Position numbers and translations under genes: made by a program. From NCBI GenBank assembly GCA_963829995.1, contig CAWHKW010000025.1, forward strand, positions 62,001 to 126,000: a stretch of 64,000 bases of DNA, given 5' to 3'. Source of the DNA: JACCZX01 sp963829995. Lineage in GTDB: Bacteria; Pseudomonadota; Gammaproteobacteria; Burkholderiales; Burkholderiaceae_F. Below are positions 55,322-64,000 of this stretch, in pieces (position 1 is the first letter of the stretch; each line of letters opens with the position of its first letter). The notes beneath the pieces were generated by a model. The model was given only the letters and a program-made list of their open reading frames with translations. It ran no database searches and was not told the DNA's origin.

Positions 55322-56808
55322 GCGTCGATACGAATGCAGATGTCGCAACGATCGAGATCACGCTGATCTCGCACACCAACGCCGGCAAGACGACGCTCGC
55401 CCGCACGCTGCTCGGACGCGATATCGGCGAAGTCAGAGATGCGCCGCACGTCACCGAAATCGCCGAGGTACACACGCTGCTGCAAACCGACACCGGCGAC
55501 GTGCTGCGGCTGTGGGATACACCCGGCTTCGGCGACTCCGCGCGGCTGGTGCAGCGGCTGCGTCTGGCCGATAACCCGATCGGCTGGCTGTTGCGCGAGG
55601 TGTGGGACCGTTACCGTGATCGCCCCTTCTGGTGCAGCCAGCAGGCGGTGCGCGCAGCGCGCGACAGTTCCGACGTCGTGCTGTATCTGGTCAACGCCTC
55701 CGAAGATCCGCGTGATGCCGGCTATGTTGCCTTCGAGGCGCAGGTATTGCGATGGGTCGGCAAGCCAGTCGTCGTGTTGTTGAATCAGGCGGGCCCGCCG
55801 CGCCCCGCAGTGGAAGAGCAGGCAGAAGTGCAGCGCTGGGCTGCGCATCTCGAATCGCTCGGCGTCGCGAGCGAAGTGCTGACGCTGGACGCGTTCGCGC
55901 GTTGCTGGGTGCAGGAGCGCGTGCTGCTGGATGCCGTCGGGCGCCGTCTTCCGGAGGGCAAACGCGCCGCGCATGCGCGGCTGGTCGCCACCTGGACTGC
56001 ACTCAACGTTGAGCGATTCGAAGCTGCGATGGAAGTGCTTGCAGAACATCTGGCGCATTCAGCGGGCGACTTCGAGCCGGTCGACTCGCCCGTGGCGTCG
56101 ACTGCGCAAAAAGTCATGCACTCGGTAGGCATCAAGCGTGACGGGCTCGACGCGGCACGCGAGCGCGCGATGCAGGCATTGGCCAAGCGCCTGGATGGTC
56201 GCATCCGCGAGGTCACGGATCGTCTGATCCAGTTGCATGGATTGCAGGGCCACGCTGCTGAGGTGGTGATGGAACGGATGCGAACCCACTTTGCCATTCA
56301 GGAGCGCGTCGATGAAACGCGCGCTGCGCTCTGGGGCAGCGTTGTCACTGGTGCTCTGGCGGGGTTGAAGGCGGATGTCGTCGCGGGCGGTCTGACGTTC
56401 GGCGCCGGCATGCTGGTTGGCGGTCTGGTGGGCGGCCTGACCGGCGCGGGTGTCGCGCGCGGAATGAACCGGCTGGCGGGTGCGAATCAACCCGAAGTGC
56501 GGTGGTCGGCGGAATTTCTGAACACGCTGGCGCGCTCGAGCGTGCTGCGCTATCTAGCAGTGGCGCACTTCGGTCGTGGCCGCGGCAAGTACGTGGAAGG
56601 CGAAGCGCCACCGTTTTGGCGGATTGAAGTCGAGCAGCAGTTCGAAGAACAAACGGCGGCATTCCGCGCGCTGTGGGATGCCGCGCTGCAACCGGCCGTG
56701 GCCGAGAAGCTCACACCGGAGCTCAGATCTGCAATCACAGAAACGACGGTTGGCGTACTCGAACGCCTCTACCCGGCTACCGTGCCGGCACAGCTTCGTC
56801 GCCGGTAA
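55318..56808 (+). CDS. DUF3482 family GTPase
   Basis: 496 residues. The N-terminal Era/YihA-like G domain has G1 'SHTNAGKTTL', G2-region 'VRDAPHVTE' and G3 'LWDTPGFGD'; the G4 position reads 'VVLLNQAG', not the standard NKxD, which may alter base specificity. A helical middle and a glycine-rich hydrophobic segment (about 340-385, 'GLKADVVAGGLTFGAGMLVGGLVGGLTGAGVA') suggest membrane association. It overlaps the DUF2868 gene by 4 bases (ATGA). Confidence 0.85.
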   Translation: MSVDTNADVATIEITLISHTNAGKTTLARTLLGRDIGEVRDAPHVTEIAEVHTLLQTDTGDVLRLWDTPGFGDSARLVQRLRLADNPIGWLLREVWDRYRDRPFWCSQQAVRAARDSSDVVLYLVNASEDPRDAGYVAFEAQVLRWVGKPVVVLLNQAGPPRPAVEEQAEVQRWAAHLESLGVASEVLTLDAFARCWVQERVLLDAVGRRLPEGKRAAHARLVATWTALNVERFEAAMEVLAEHLAHSAGDFEPVDSPVASTAQKVMHSVGIKRDGLDAARERAMQALAKRLDGRIREVTDRLIQLHGLQGHAAEVVMERMRTHFAIQERVDETRAALWGSVVTGALAGLKADVVAGGLTFGAGMLVGGLVGGLTGAGVARGMNRLAGANQPEVRWSAEFLNTLARSSVLRYLAVAHFGRGRGKYVEGEAPPFWRIEVEQQFEEQTAAFRALWDAALQPAVAEKLTPELRSAITETTVGVLERLYPATVPAQLRRR

Positions 56809-56869
56809 CGTTGGGCATACGGCTTGCATTTGTGCACGTCTCGGGATGGACCCGAACGACGGAGGCTTT

Positions 56870-57049
56870 ATGAACAAGGATCAAGTCAAAGGGCGTACCA
56901 ACACCGCGACAGGCAAGATCAAAGAAGGTGTTGGTAAGGCGACTGGAGACAAGGACTTGCAGGACAAAGGAACCGCAGAGAAAGTGGGCGGCAAAGTTCG
57001 CTCGACGTTTGGCGACGTAAAAGAAGACATCAAGAAAAGCACACGGTAA
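56870..57049 (+). CDS. CsbD family stress protein
   Basis: 59 residues with the CsbD pattern 'MNKDQVKGRTNTATGKIKEGVGKATGDKDLQDKG' followed by 'EKVGGKVR...GDVKEDIKKSTR'. CsbD-like proteins are small, disordered and general-stress induced in many bacteria; the molecular role is unknown. GGAGG lies five bases before the ATG. The longer upstream frame overlaps the GTPase gene and is a shadow. Confidence 0.92.
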   Translation: MNKDQVKGRTNTATGKIKEGVGKATGDKDLQDKGTAEKVGGKVRSTFGDVKEDIKKSTR

Positions 57050-57072
57050 GACTTCGACCGGGCAGTACGGCG

Positions 57073-57600
57073 TCAACGCGCCGCGTCAGTAAGCGACGCC
57101 GCCCCGTTCGCCCGGTCACCTTCCCCCCACGCGTACAAGGCGATGCGTTCGATCTTGCGCAGCGCACGTCGCTGGCGTCCTACACATCGTAGATACTGGG
57201 CAATCACCGGATCTTTCTTGGCCAGTTCAATGAGCGGTGTTGCCTCGCGCAGCGTGACCTCGCCGTAGCGCAGCTCGACTTCCGTCAGACCGCGCCCTGC
57301 ACGCTCCAGCGCCCATTGTCCGTACAGATGGGCCAAAACGACCGTCAGCGCAAGAGGCACGCTGGCGACTCCGAACAAGGTCGAGCCGTCGGCATGGCCA
57401 ATCTCGAACGCCGCGCCTACGTCCGCGGCCCATGCTAAAAACATTCCCACGCCCAGAAACATAGCTACGCGAGCGCGCCGCTCCAATTCAAGCCAACGCT
57501 TGGCGTCCGTTAGCTGCCATCGTTGCAGTTCTGCTTGATCCGGCGGAAATGCCAATACGTCGATATCCGGCCTGCCGGCCGCGCTGACTACCACATCCAT
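57073..57600 (-). CDS. Two-helix membrane protein, unknown
   Basis: 175 residues. The N-terminal ~40 residues are soluble, two membrane helices follow (about 45-66 and 77-95), then a charged C-terminal domain ('LTEVELRYGEVTLREATPLIELAKKDPVIAQYLRCVGRQRRALRKIER'). The ATG lacks a clear Shine-Dalgarno. Not recognised; convergent with the CsbD gene. Confidence 0.55.
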   Translation of the reverse strand: MDVVVSAAGRPDIDVLAFPPDQAELQRWQLTDAKRWLELERRARVAMFLGVGMFLAWAADVGAAFEIGHADGSTLFGVASVPLALTVVLAHLYGQWALERAGRGLTEVELRYGEVTLREATPLIELAKKDPVIAQYLRCVGRQRRALRKIERIALYAWGEGDRANGAASLTDAAR

Positions 57601-57717
57601 CTACGCAGGATTTGCTCGGTTGAGACCATATGACTCGTGCCGTTGCTGTGGGTTCGCCAGCTCGCTCGGCACCACCTGAACCTGTTACGGGAAAACATCA
57701 CCAGGCTCGCCGTGCCG

Positions 57718-57746
57718 TTGACAGAGGTTCGATGAACAAGTAACTT
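57718..57746 (+). promoter_or_regulatory. Possible sigma70 promoter of the ArsR-SRPBCC operon
   Basis: TTGACA is a perfect -35; the -10, TAACTT, is poor (3 of 6) after a 17-base spacer. It ends 21 bases before the ArsR-family start. Confidence 0.45.
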
Positions 57747-57767
57747 GGCGGTTACCTGTTCGTAAGC

Positions 57768-58103
57768 ATGACGGAAACTGAACTCGACGCCGTATTTTTG
57801 TCCCTGGCAAGCGCGTCACGCCGGCAGATGCTCGACATCGTCCGGTTGATGCCGGGCTGCACCGTCGGATACGTGGCAGATCACTTCGAGATGAGTCGCA
57901 TAGGCGTACTCAAGCACCTGAACACGCTCGAAGATGCAGGTCTGATCACTTCGAGCAAACACGGGCGCGAGCGGGTCTTGTACTTGAATGCGGTGCCGCT
58001 GCAGTTGATCCACGAGCGGTGGAGCGACAACTACTCGGAGTTTTGGGCGAACCGGCTAACGCGGCTGAAGTACGCGATTGAAAAAATGGGAGGATCGGCA
58101 TGA
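57768..58103 (+). CDS. ArsR family transcriptional regulator
   Basis: A 111-residue winged-helix protein. 'LASASRRQMLDIVRLMPGCTVGYVADHFEMSRIGVLKHLNTLEDAGLITSSKHGRERVLYLNAVPLQLIHERW' is a standard ArsR/SmtB-type domain, of the subgroup paired with SRPBCC proteins. No metal-binding cysteine pair is seen in the recognition helix, so it probably does not sense metals. The stop overlaps the next gene (ATGA). Confidence 0.9.
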   Translation: MTETELDAVFLSLASASRRQMLDIVRLMPGCTVGYVADHFEMSRIGVLKHLNTLEDAGLITSSKHGRERVLYLNAVPLQLIHERWSDNYSEFWANRLTRLKYAIEKMGGSA

Positions 58104-58618
58104 CCGAAGCGAGAGCGACCAGAATCGTCAACAAGATTGTGATTCGCGGCCGGATCGAAGACATCTGGCGCGAGCTGACGAAGAATGACGAGCCGCAGGC
58201 GGCGATATTCAACGCGTGGCTGCATGCGCAGCGGCTCGCTCCCGGCGCGAAGCTGCAGATGCGTACCGGAGACGGCAAGTTCACGCTGGTGATCGGCGAA
58301 GTACGAGAGTTCGACCCGCCGCGTCGGTTCGCCCACACGTTCCGATTTACGCAGTACGACGATCCGGAATGCGTCGTGACTTACGAACTGAAGCCCGTTG
58401 CCGGCGGCATCGAGGTTTCGCTGACCGTCGACAACGTCGCTGCGGGAACTCGCACTGCGAAGGATATGGGACGCGGGGCGGTGACGATTCTGAACACGCT
58501 GAAATCGGTGATCGAGAACGGCCGCCCGACGTTGGGCACACGCATCATGTACGCGCTGATGGACCGCATGACGTTTGTGTTGCCGAAGCGTTGCCGCGCC
58601 GAAGCGTGGCCGCTCTGA
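58100..58618 (+). CDS. SRPBCC (AHSA1/START-like) domain protein
   Basis: 172 residues with the AHSA1-like START fold: 'IVIRGRIEDIWRELTK', 'LKMRTGDGKFTLVIGEVREFDPPRRFAHTFRFTQYDDPECVVTYEL' type strands and a long C-terminal helix. The hydrophobic pocket could bind a small ligand. ArsR-SRPBCC pairs are common; the regulator is presumed to respond to, or control, this protein. Co-transcribed with the ArsR gene. Confidence 0.88.
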   Translation: MTEARATRIVNKIVIRGRIEDIWRELTKNDEPQAAIFNAWLHAQRLAPGAKLQMRTGDGKFTLVIGEVREFDPPRRFAHTFRFTQYDDPECVVTYELKPVAGGIEVSLTVDNVAAGTRTAKDMGRGAVTILNTLKSVIENGRPTLGTRIMYALMDRMTFVLPKRCRAEAWPL

Positions 58619-58630
58619 ATCGAGGCGAGA

Positions 58631-58789
58631 ATGACCGATAAGCTGGCCACAGCGGAAGAAAGCCAATGGCGCAACCTCGAAACCCAAACCGGAAAGAACA
58701 AAGCGCAATGGCTGCAGCTGGCGACGGCGAAGAAGCTCGACAAGCACGGCGAACTGGTAGCCTGGTTGAAGAACGCGATTCGAGTGTGA
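58631..58789 (+). CDS. Small protein (52 residues) in the ArsR-SRPBCC operon, DUF4287-like
   Basis: A short ORF starting at ATG 58631, 12 bases after the SRPBCC stop, with GAGGCGAG as ribosome-binding site. It encodes 'MTDKLATAEESQW...TGKNKAQWLQLATAKKLDKHGELVAWLKNAIRV'. The 'TGK...W...KHGELVAWLK' spacing resembles the DUF4287 small domain found beside SRPBCC genes. Operon position and coding bias support a real gene. Confidence 0.65.
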   Translation: MTDKLATAEESQWRNLETQTGKNKAQWLQLATAKKLDKHGELVAWLKNAIRV

Positions 58790-58949
58790 AGAAGTGGTTG
58801 AGGCAGGCTTACGACGCAGCCTGAGCGGGTACGCCATGTTGTGGAGACACTAGGTGCAGGAAGGGCATGAGCGGTCGCATAATCCCCGGGTAGCTTGATC
58901 CGTGAACGCCGAGTGCTGATTCGGGTCGAGCAGCGCCGAGGAAGCGGCC

Positions 58950-61844
58950 ATGGGAGCGATCAAAGAAGACCAACATGCGCGCAGCCAGGAGCTTGCCGAA
59001 GCTCTTGAGCAACAGGCCGCCACCGCCGAGATCCTGCGCGTCATCTCGCGTTCCCCGGCCAACGTGCAGCCGGTGTTCGACACGATCCTCTCCAGTGCGC
59101 TGCGGCTGTGCGAAGCAAACTGGGCTTTCGTCGTACGCCATCACGACGGATGGCTGTCCCTGGCGGCACGCACTGATTGCACGCGTGAGTTTGCTGAGTA
59201 CCTTGCCAAGGGCCTCCCGGTCGATCGGGAGACCACCGTCGGTCGCGCGGCTTTGGAGCGCAAGCCGGTACAAGTGCTCGACTTCATGGACGAGCCCGGA
59301 ATGCGCGTGACCTCGGCGCATCAGAGCGAATCTGTTCGGACGGTGCTGGCCGTGCCGCTGCTGCGCGAAGACCGGTTGCTCGGCGTCATTGCTCTGAGGC
59401 GACGGGAGGTGCGGGCGTTTTCAGAGAAGCAGCTCGCTTTGTTGCAGACGTTTGCCGACCAGGCCGTGATCGCGATCGAGAACGTGCGGCTCTTTAGCGA
59501 ACTGGAAGCGCGCAACCGGGAACTAAGCGAAGCGCTCGAGCAACAGACCGCCACCAGTGAGATCCTGCGCGTGATCAGCCGATCGCCAACCGACGTGCAA
59601 CCCGTGTTCGATACGATTGCCAGAGCGGCGGTCAAGCTGTGCGAAGCCGGAGGGTCGAACGTGTTCACGTTCGACGGGAAACTGCTCCATCTTGCCGCGA
59701 TCCATGCGCTCAGGCCCGAGCACGTCGAAGGCATCCGCAGAGTCTACCCGCGATCCCCTGATGACCGCGGCCATGGAGTCAGCCGCGCCGTCCTGACGTG
59801 CAAAGTGGTTGTCATTCCCGATGTGCTTGCCGACCCCGATTACGCAAATCCCGACTTCGCCCTGCGAGGGTTTCGTAGCGTGCTGGCCGTTCCCCTGATG
59901 CGGGACGGTATCCCGATCGGCGCCATCGGCGTCGGCCGCCCCGAGCCCGGGCCGTTTCCGCAAAACCTGATCGCGCTGCTGCAAACTTTCGCTGACCAAG
60001 CAGTGATCGCGATCGAGAACGTTCGACTGTTCAAGGAGCTCGACGCGCGCAACCGGGAGCTGACCGAAGCGCTCGAGCAACAGACTGCCACCAGTGAAAT
60101 CCTGCGCGTCCTTTCGCGTTCACCGACCGATGCCCAGCCGGTGTTCGATGCGATCGCCGCAGCGGCACTCAAACTGTGCGACGCCAACACGACGAACGTG
60201 TTGACATTCGACGGCGAGTTGCTCCACCTGGTAGCGATATCGGGAACCAGTTCTGAAGGAATGGAAGCTATCAGGCTGGTTTGGCCGCGGCCGCTTGATC
60301 GTGGCACCGCGGCCAGCCGGGCCGTGCTGTCGCGCAGCGTCGTGGCCATTCACGATACGCAGTTGGACCCAGACTATGCGCTGCCGAGTCTCGCGCAATG
60401 GGGTTTCCGCAGCGTATTGGGCATTCCGCTGATGCGCGAGGACCAGTCGGTCGGCGCCATCGCAGTCGGCCGGCGTGACGCTGGGCCATTTTCGGAGAAG
60501 CAGATCGCATTGCTGCAGACCTTTGCCGATCAGGCGGTGATCGCGATCGAGAATGTTCGGCTCTTCAAGGAAGTGGAGGCGCGGACGACCGAGCTCACGC
60601 AGTCAGTCGGAGAGCTGCAGGCGCTCGGCGAGGTCGGCCAGGCCGTCAGTTCGACGCTCGACCTGGAAACCGTATTGAGCACGATCGTCGCACGCGCCAC
60701 GCAGCTTGCCGGCATGGACGGTGGCTCCATTTATGAGTATGAGGAGACGCGTGAAGAGTTCCGCTTGCATACGGCGCACAGGCTGCCGGATGAACTGATC
60801 GAGGCGCTCCAGTCGAGGCCGGTGCCGAAGGGCGAAGGCGCAGTCGGGCAATTGGCAGTGACCGGTCAGCCGGTAGCGATACGGGAGATCAAGGACGAAG
60901 GCATCTACCAGAGCCAGGTCCGCGAGATCCTTCTCCGGCATGGCTATCGGTCCTTGCTCGCAGTACCGCTGTTGCGCGAGAACCGTCTGCTCGGTGGGCT
61001 GGTCGTCAACCGGAAAAGCGCGGGTGAGTTCGCGCCGCGCGTGATCGATCTCCTGAAGGCCTTCGCAACGCAGTCGGCGTTGGCCATTCAGAATGCGCGG
61101 CTGTTCCGCGAGATCGAAGACAAAAGCCGGCAGCTCGAGCTCGCAAGCCGACACAAGAGCGCATTCCTCGCCAACATGTCGCACGAGCTGCGCACACCGT
61201 TGAACGCGATCATCGGCTTCACGCGCATCGTGATGCGCAGATCGCAGGAACAGCTCGAGCCGAAGCAGTTCGAGAATCTGGAGAAGATCCTGACCAGCGG
61301 ACAGCAACTGCTTGCGCTGATCAACACTATTCTCGACCTTGCGAAGGTGGAAGCCGGACGCGTCGACTTGAACCCTACAGAGATTCAGCCGGCGCTGGTG
61401 CTGGAGCAATGCATGCGGACGGTCGAGCCGCTGATCAAGGAGCCTGTAACGCTGGTCAAAGGGTTCGACGGCGAACTGCCGCTGATGGTTGCCGATGAAG
61501 AAATGCTGCGGCAGATCATCCTCAATCTGCTGAGCAACGCCGCCAAGTTCACAGCGCGCGGCAAAATCCATGTCCGCGCTCGCGCCGACGATGGCACCGT
61601 TCACATTGCCGTGGCCGACACGGGGATCGGCATTGCCGCCGACAAGCTGGAATCGATTTTCGAGGAGTTCGAGCAGGTTGACGCCAGCAGTACACGCGTG
61701 CGCGGCGGTACCGGACTCGGTCTCACCATCGCGCGGCGCCTCGCGCGGTTGATGGGCGGCGACGTGTGCGTCGAGAGCATGCCAAGCGTCGGATCGACTT
61801 TCACGCTGACGCTGCCGGTCCGCTCCCGGTCACTTCGAACATGA
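58950..61844 (+). CDS. Hybrid-free sensor histidine kinase with four GAF domains
   Basis: A 964-residue soluble kinase. Four GAF domains lie at about 45-190, 225-365, 400-545 and 575-725, the first three separated by near-identical helical linkers ('ALEQQTATSEILRVISRSPTDVQPVFDTI'). HisKA follows with phospho-acceptor His745 in 'FLANMSHELRTPLNAI', then the ATPase domain with N box 'QIILNLLSNAAKFT', G1 'VADTGIGI' and G2 'RGGTGLGLTIARRL'. No membrane segment is seen, so it senses cytoplasmic cues (GAF domains bind cyclic nucleotides, haem, or small ligands). The stop overlaps the next receiver gene (ATGA). Confidence 0.93.
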   Translation: MGAIKEDQHARSQELAEALEQQAATAEILRVISRSPANVQPVFDTILSSALRLCEANWAFVVRHHDGWLSLAARTDCTREFAEYLAKGLPVDRETTVGRAALERKPVQVLDFMDEPGMRVTSAHQSESVRTVLAVPLLREDRLLGVIALRRREVRAFSEKQLALLQTFADQAVIAIENVRLFSELEARNRELSEALEQQTATSEILRVISRSPTDVQPVFDTIARAAVKLCEAGGSNVFTFDGKLLHLAAIHALRPEHVEGIRRVYPRSPDDRGHGVSRAVLTCKVVVIPDVLADPDYANPDFALRGFRSVLAVPLMRDGIPIGAIGVGRPEPGPFPQNLIALLQTFADQAVIAIENVRLFKELDARNRELTEALEQQTATSEILRVLSRSPTDAQPVFDAIAAAALKLCDANTTNVLTFDGELLHLVAISGTSSEGMEAIRLVWPRPLDRGTAASRAVLSRSVVAIHDTQLDPDYALPSLAQWGFRSVLGIPLMREDQSVGAIAVGRRDAGPFSEKQIALLQTFADQAVIAIENVRLFKEVEARTTELTQSVGELQALGEVGQAVSSTLDLETVLSTIVARATQLAGMDGGSIYEYEETREEFRLHTAHRLPDELIEALQSRPVPKGEGAVGQLAVTGQPVAIREIKDEGIYQSQVREILLRHGYRSLLAVPLLRENRLLGGLVVNRKSAGEFAPRVIDLLKAFATQSALAIQNARLFREIEDKSRQLELASRHKSAFLANMSHELRTPLNAIIGFTRIVMRRSQEQLEPKQFENLEKILTSGQQLLALINTILDLAKVEAGRVDLNPTEIQPALVLEQCMRTVEPLIKEPVTLVKGFDGELPLMVADEEMLRQIILNLLSNAAKFTARGKIHVRARADDGTVHIAVADTGIGIAADKLESIFEEFEQVDASSTRVRGGTGLGLTIARRLARLMGGDVCVESMPSVGSTFTLTLPVRSRSLRT
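59007..60608 (+). repeat. Three tandem GAF-linker repeats inside the kinase gene
   Basis: Units starting near 59007, 59538 and 60075 (spacings 531 and 537 bases) share long similar stretches, especially the linker 'gagcaacag...atcctgcgcgt' and the GAF end 'gccgaccaggcc/gtgatcgcgatcgag'. This points to fairly recent in-gene duplication. Confidence 0.8.
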
Positions 61845-62192
61845 AGACCATCCTGATCGTCGAGGACATTGAATTGAACCGCGACCTGCTTGCGCAGCTT
61901 CTCGAGGAAAGCCATCGCCTGGTGTTCGCCGAGGATGGCGTGGCCGCGCTCGAACGCGTCGCCGAGACTCGTCCCGACCTGATACTGATGGATCTGTCGC
62001 TTCCGCGCATGGACGGCTGGGAAGCCACGCGCCGGCTCAAGGCTGACCCGGCGATGGCCGGCATTCCTGTGATAGTCCTGTCGGCCCGTGCCATGAACGG
62101 CGACGAAGAACGCGCGCGGGCCAGCGGCTGCGACGACTTCCTGACAAAGCCGATCGACGAGACCTTGTTGTTCGAGAAGATTGCGAGGCATC

Positions 62193-62203
<11 letters not shown>
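61841..62203 (+). CDS. Single-domain response regulator (CheY-like)
   Basis: A 120-residue receiver domain with no output domain. Phospho-acceptor Asp51 is in 'LILMDLSLPRMDGW', the acidic pair is in 'LIVEDIEL', and the conserved lysine is in 'DDFLTKPID'. ATG 61841 overlaps the kinase stop. It could be a phosphate carrier between kinase and the NtrC-type regulator or a regulator acting by protein contacts. Confidence 0.93.
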
Positions 62204-63581
<1,378 letters not shown>

Positions 63582-63608
63582 CCCATCCATCACATTTGGC
63601 GATGGGCC

Positions 63609-63626
63609 GCCGTCAAGTTTGACGGC
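63609..63626 (+). terminator. Terminator-like hairpin after the signalling operon
   Basis: An 8-bp stem GCCGTCAA/TTGACGGC with a 2-base centre, 27 bases after the stop. No T-tract. Confidence 0.5.
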
Positions 63627-63778
63627 CCTATCGTATTTGGCGGACCGTGGGCGCTCCTTCGGCGCTCAACTCATTGATATCGCTTGGTTCTCCTAGGCGT
63701 GCGCGCATGGCACAACGCATGCGCTACGTCGTTCTTGCCGCGAAACGGCGGAACTCATCCCCCTCTTAGGAGAAAGAC

Positions 63779-64000
63779 ATGAACTCGCCATCACACATTC
63801 GGAACAGTCTTGCTACCGTAGTCGTCAGCATCGGGGTGCTGTTGGCGCCTAGCGTGCACGCCCGAGCGCCGGGTCATGCGGTTGATGCCGTCGCCGTAGA
63901 AAGCCGGCTCGTTGCCCAGCTGGAGCGCCTTCCCGAACAGGACCTGAAAAGCTTTTACCTGCGCTGCTCGCGCGCCGCCAGCCAGCATGCGCTTGGCTCC
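63779..64000 (+). CDS. Exported protein, N-terminal part only (unknown)
   Basis: 74 codons visible before the right edge. ATG 63779 has TAGGAGAAAG seven bases upstream. A signal peptide (about residues 1-28, ending 'PSVHARA') is followed by a helical start 'AVAVESRLVAQLERLPEQDLKSFYLRCSRAAS'. The mature part is too short to classify. Confidence 0.7.
   Translation, partial: MNSPSHIRNSLATVVVSIGVLLAPSVHARAPGHAVDAVAVESRLVAQLERLPEQDLKSFYLRCSRAASQHALGS

Noticed and set aside
60603..61604. 333-codon open frame antisense to the histidine kinase
   Set aside because: Lies wholly within a clear HisKA/HATPase coding region; composition is that of a shadow frame.

Overview
This 64 kb window is GC-rich chromosomal DNA from a betaproteobacterium, most likely of the Burkholderiales type. 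The call rests on conserved gene order: mnmG-rsmG-parA-parB followed by atpIBEFHAGDC; hemE-priA; and DUF971-ubiE-Tim44-like-ubiJ-ubiB. A TctC/TctB/TctA (Bug-type) transporter and a c5-like dihaem cytochrome fit the same group. No phage, insertion sequence or CRISPR array was seen. Species cannot be named from the sequence alone.

Layout. 0-3.5 kb: the end of an efflux adaptor gene with an ABC ATPase and two FtsX-type permeases. 3.6-8.2 kb: tctC-tctB-tctA, an AbrB-family membrane protein and a GNAT acetyltransferase, joined by overlaps. 8.5-10.7 kb: a cold-shock gene with a clear terminator, then GTP-dependent PEP carboxykinase. 10.8-15.5 kb: a branched-chain amino acid/amide ABC transporter (livG, livF, binding protein, livH, livM). 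15.6-17.6 kb: a large single-pass protein with a winged-helix-like N-terminus and AsmA-like C-terminus. 17.6-22.8 kb: the chromosome segregation locus, with a perfect 16-bp parS and a degraded second copy just before mnmG-rsmG-parA-(GNAT)-parB. 22.9-29.8 kb: the full F1Fo ATP synthase operon between a good sigma70 promoter and a strong terminator. 29.9-32.5 kb: a TonB-dependent receptor and a lipoprotein with a TonB C-terminal-like domain. 32.6-36.1 kb: hemE and priA, separated by 318 bp with three DnaA-box matches. 36.1-41.5 kb: dihaem cytochrome c, tRNA-Arg(CCG) and the ubiquinone cluster.

From about 41.5 kb the familiar betaproteobacterial order ends and gene direction becomes mixed. This accessory half holds a lipoprotein with a HELAH zinc motif, a sodium:solute symporter, a YihY-family membrane protein, a histidine phosphatase overlapping an NAD(P)HX dehydratase, two Hsp20 chaperones, two ferritin-like proteins, an alpha/beta-hydrolase fused to a LuxR DNA-binding domain, a DUF2868/DUF3482 membrane-GTPase pair, CsbD and a small lysine-rich protein, an ArsR/SRPBCC/small-ORF operon, and a signalling operon (four-GAF histidine kinase, single-domain receiver, NtrC-type regulator). 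Much of it looks like a stress-response region.

Six genes carry an apparent one-base frameshift in an otherwise intact frame: the ABC ATPase, atpB, atpA, the TonB receptor, the YihY gene and the histidine phosphatase. Because atpA and atpB are among them and most sites lie in short G, A or GC runs, uncorrected assembly indels are more likely than true gene decay. These genes are annotated over their full reconstructed span.
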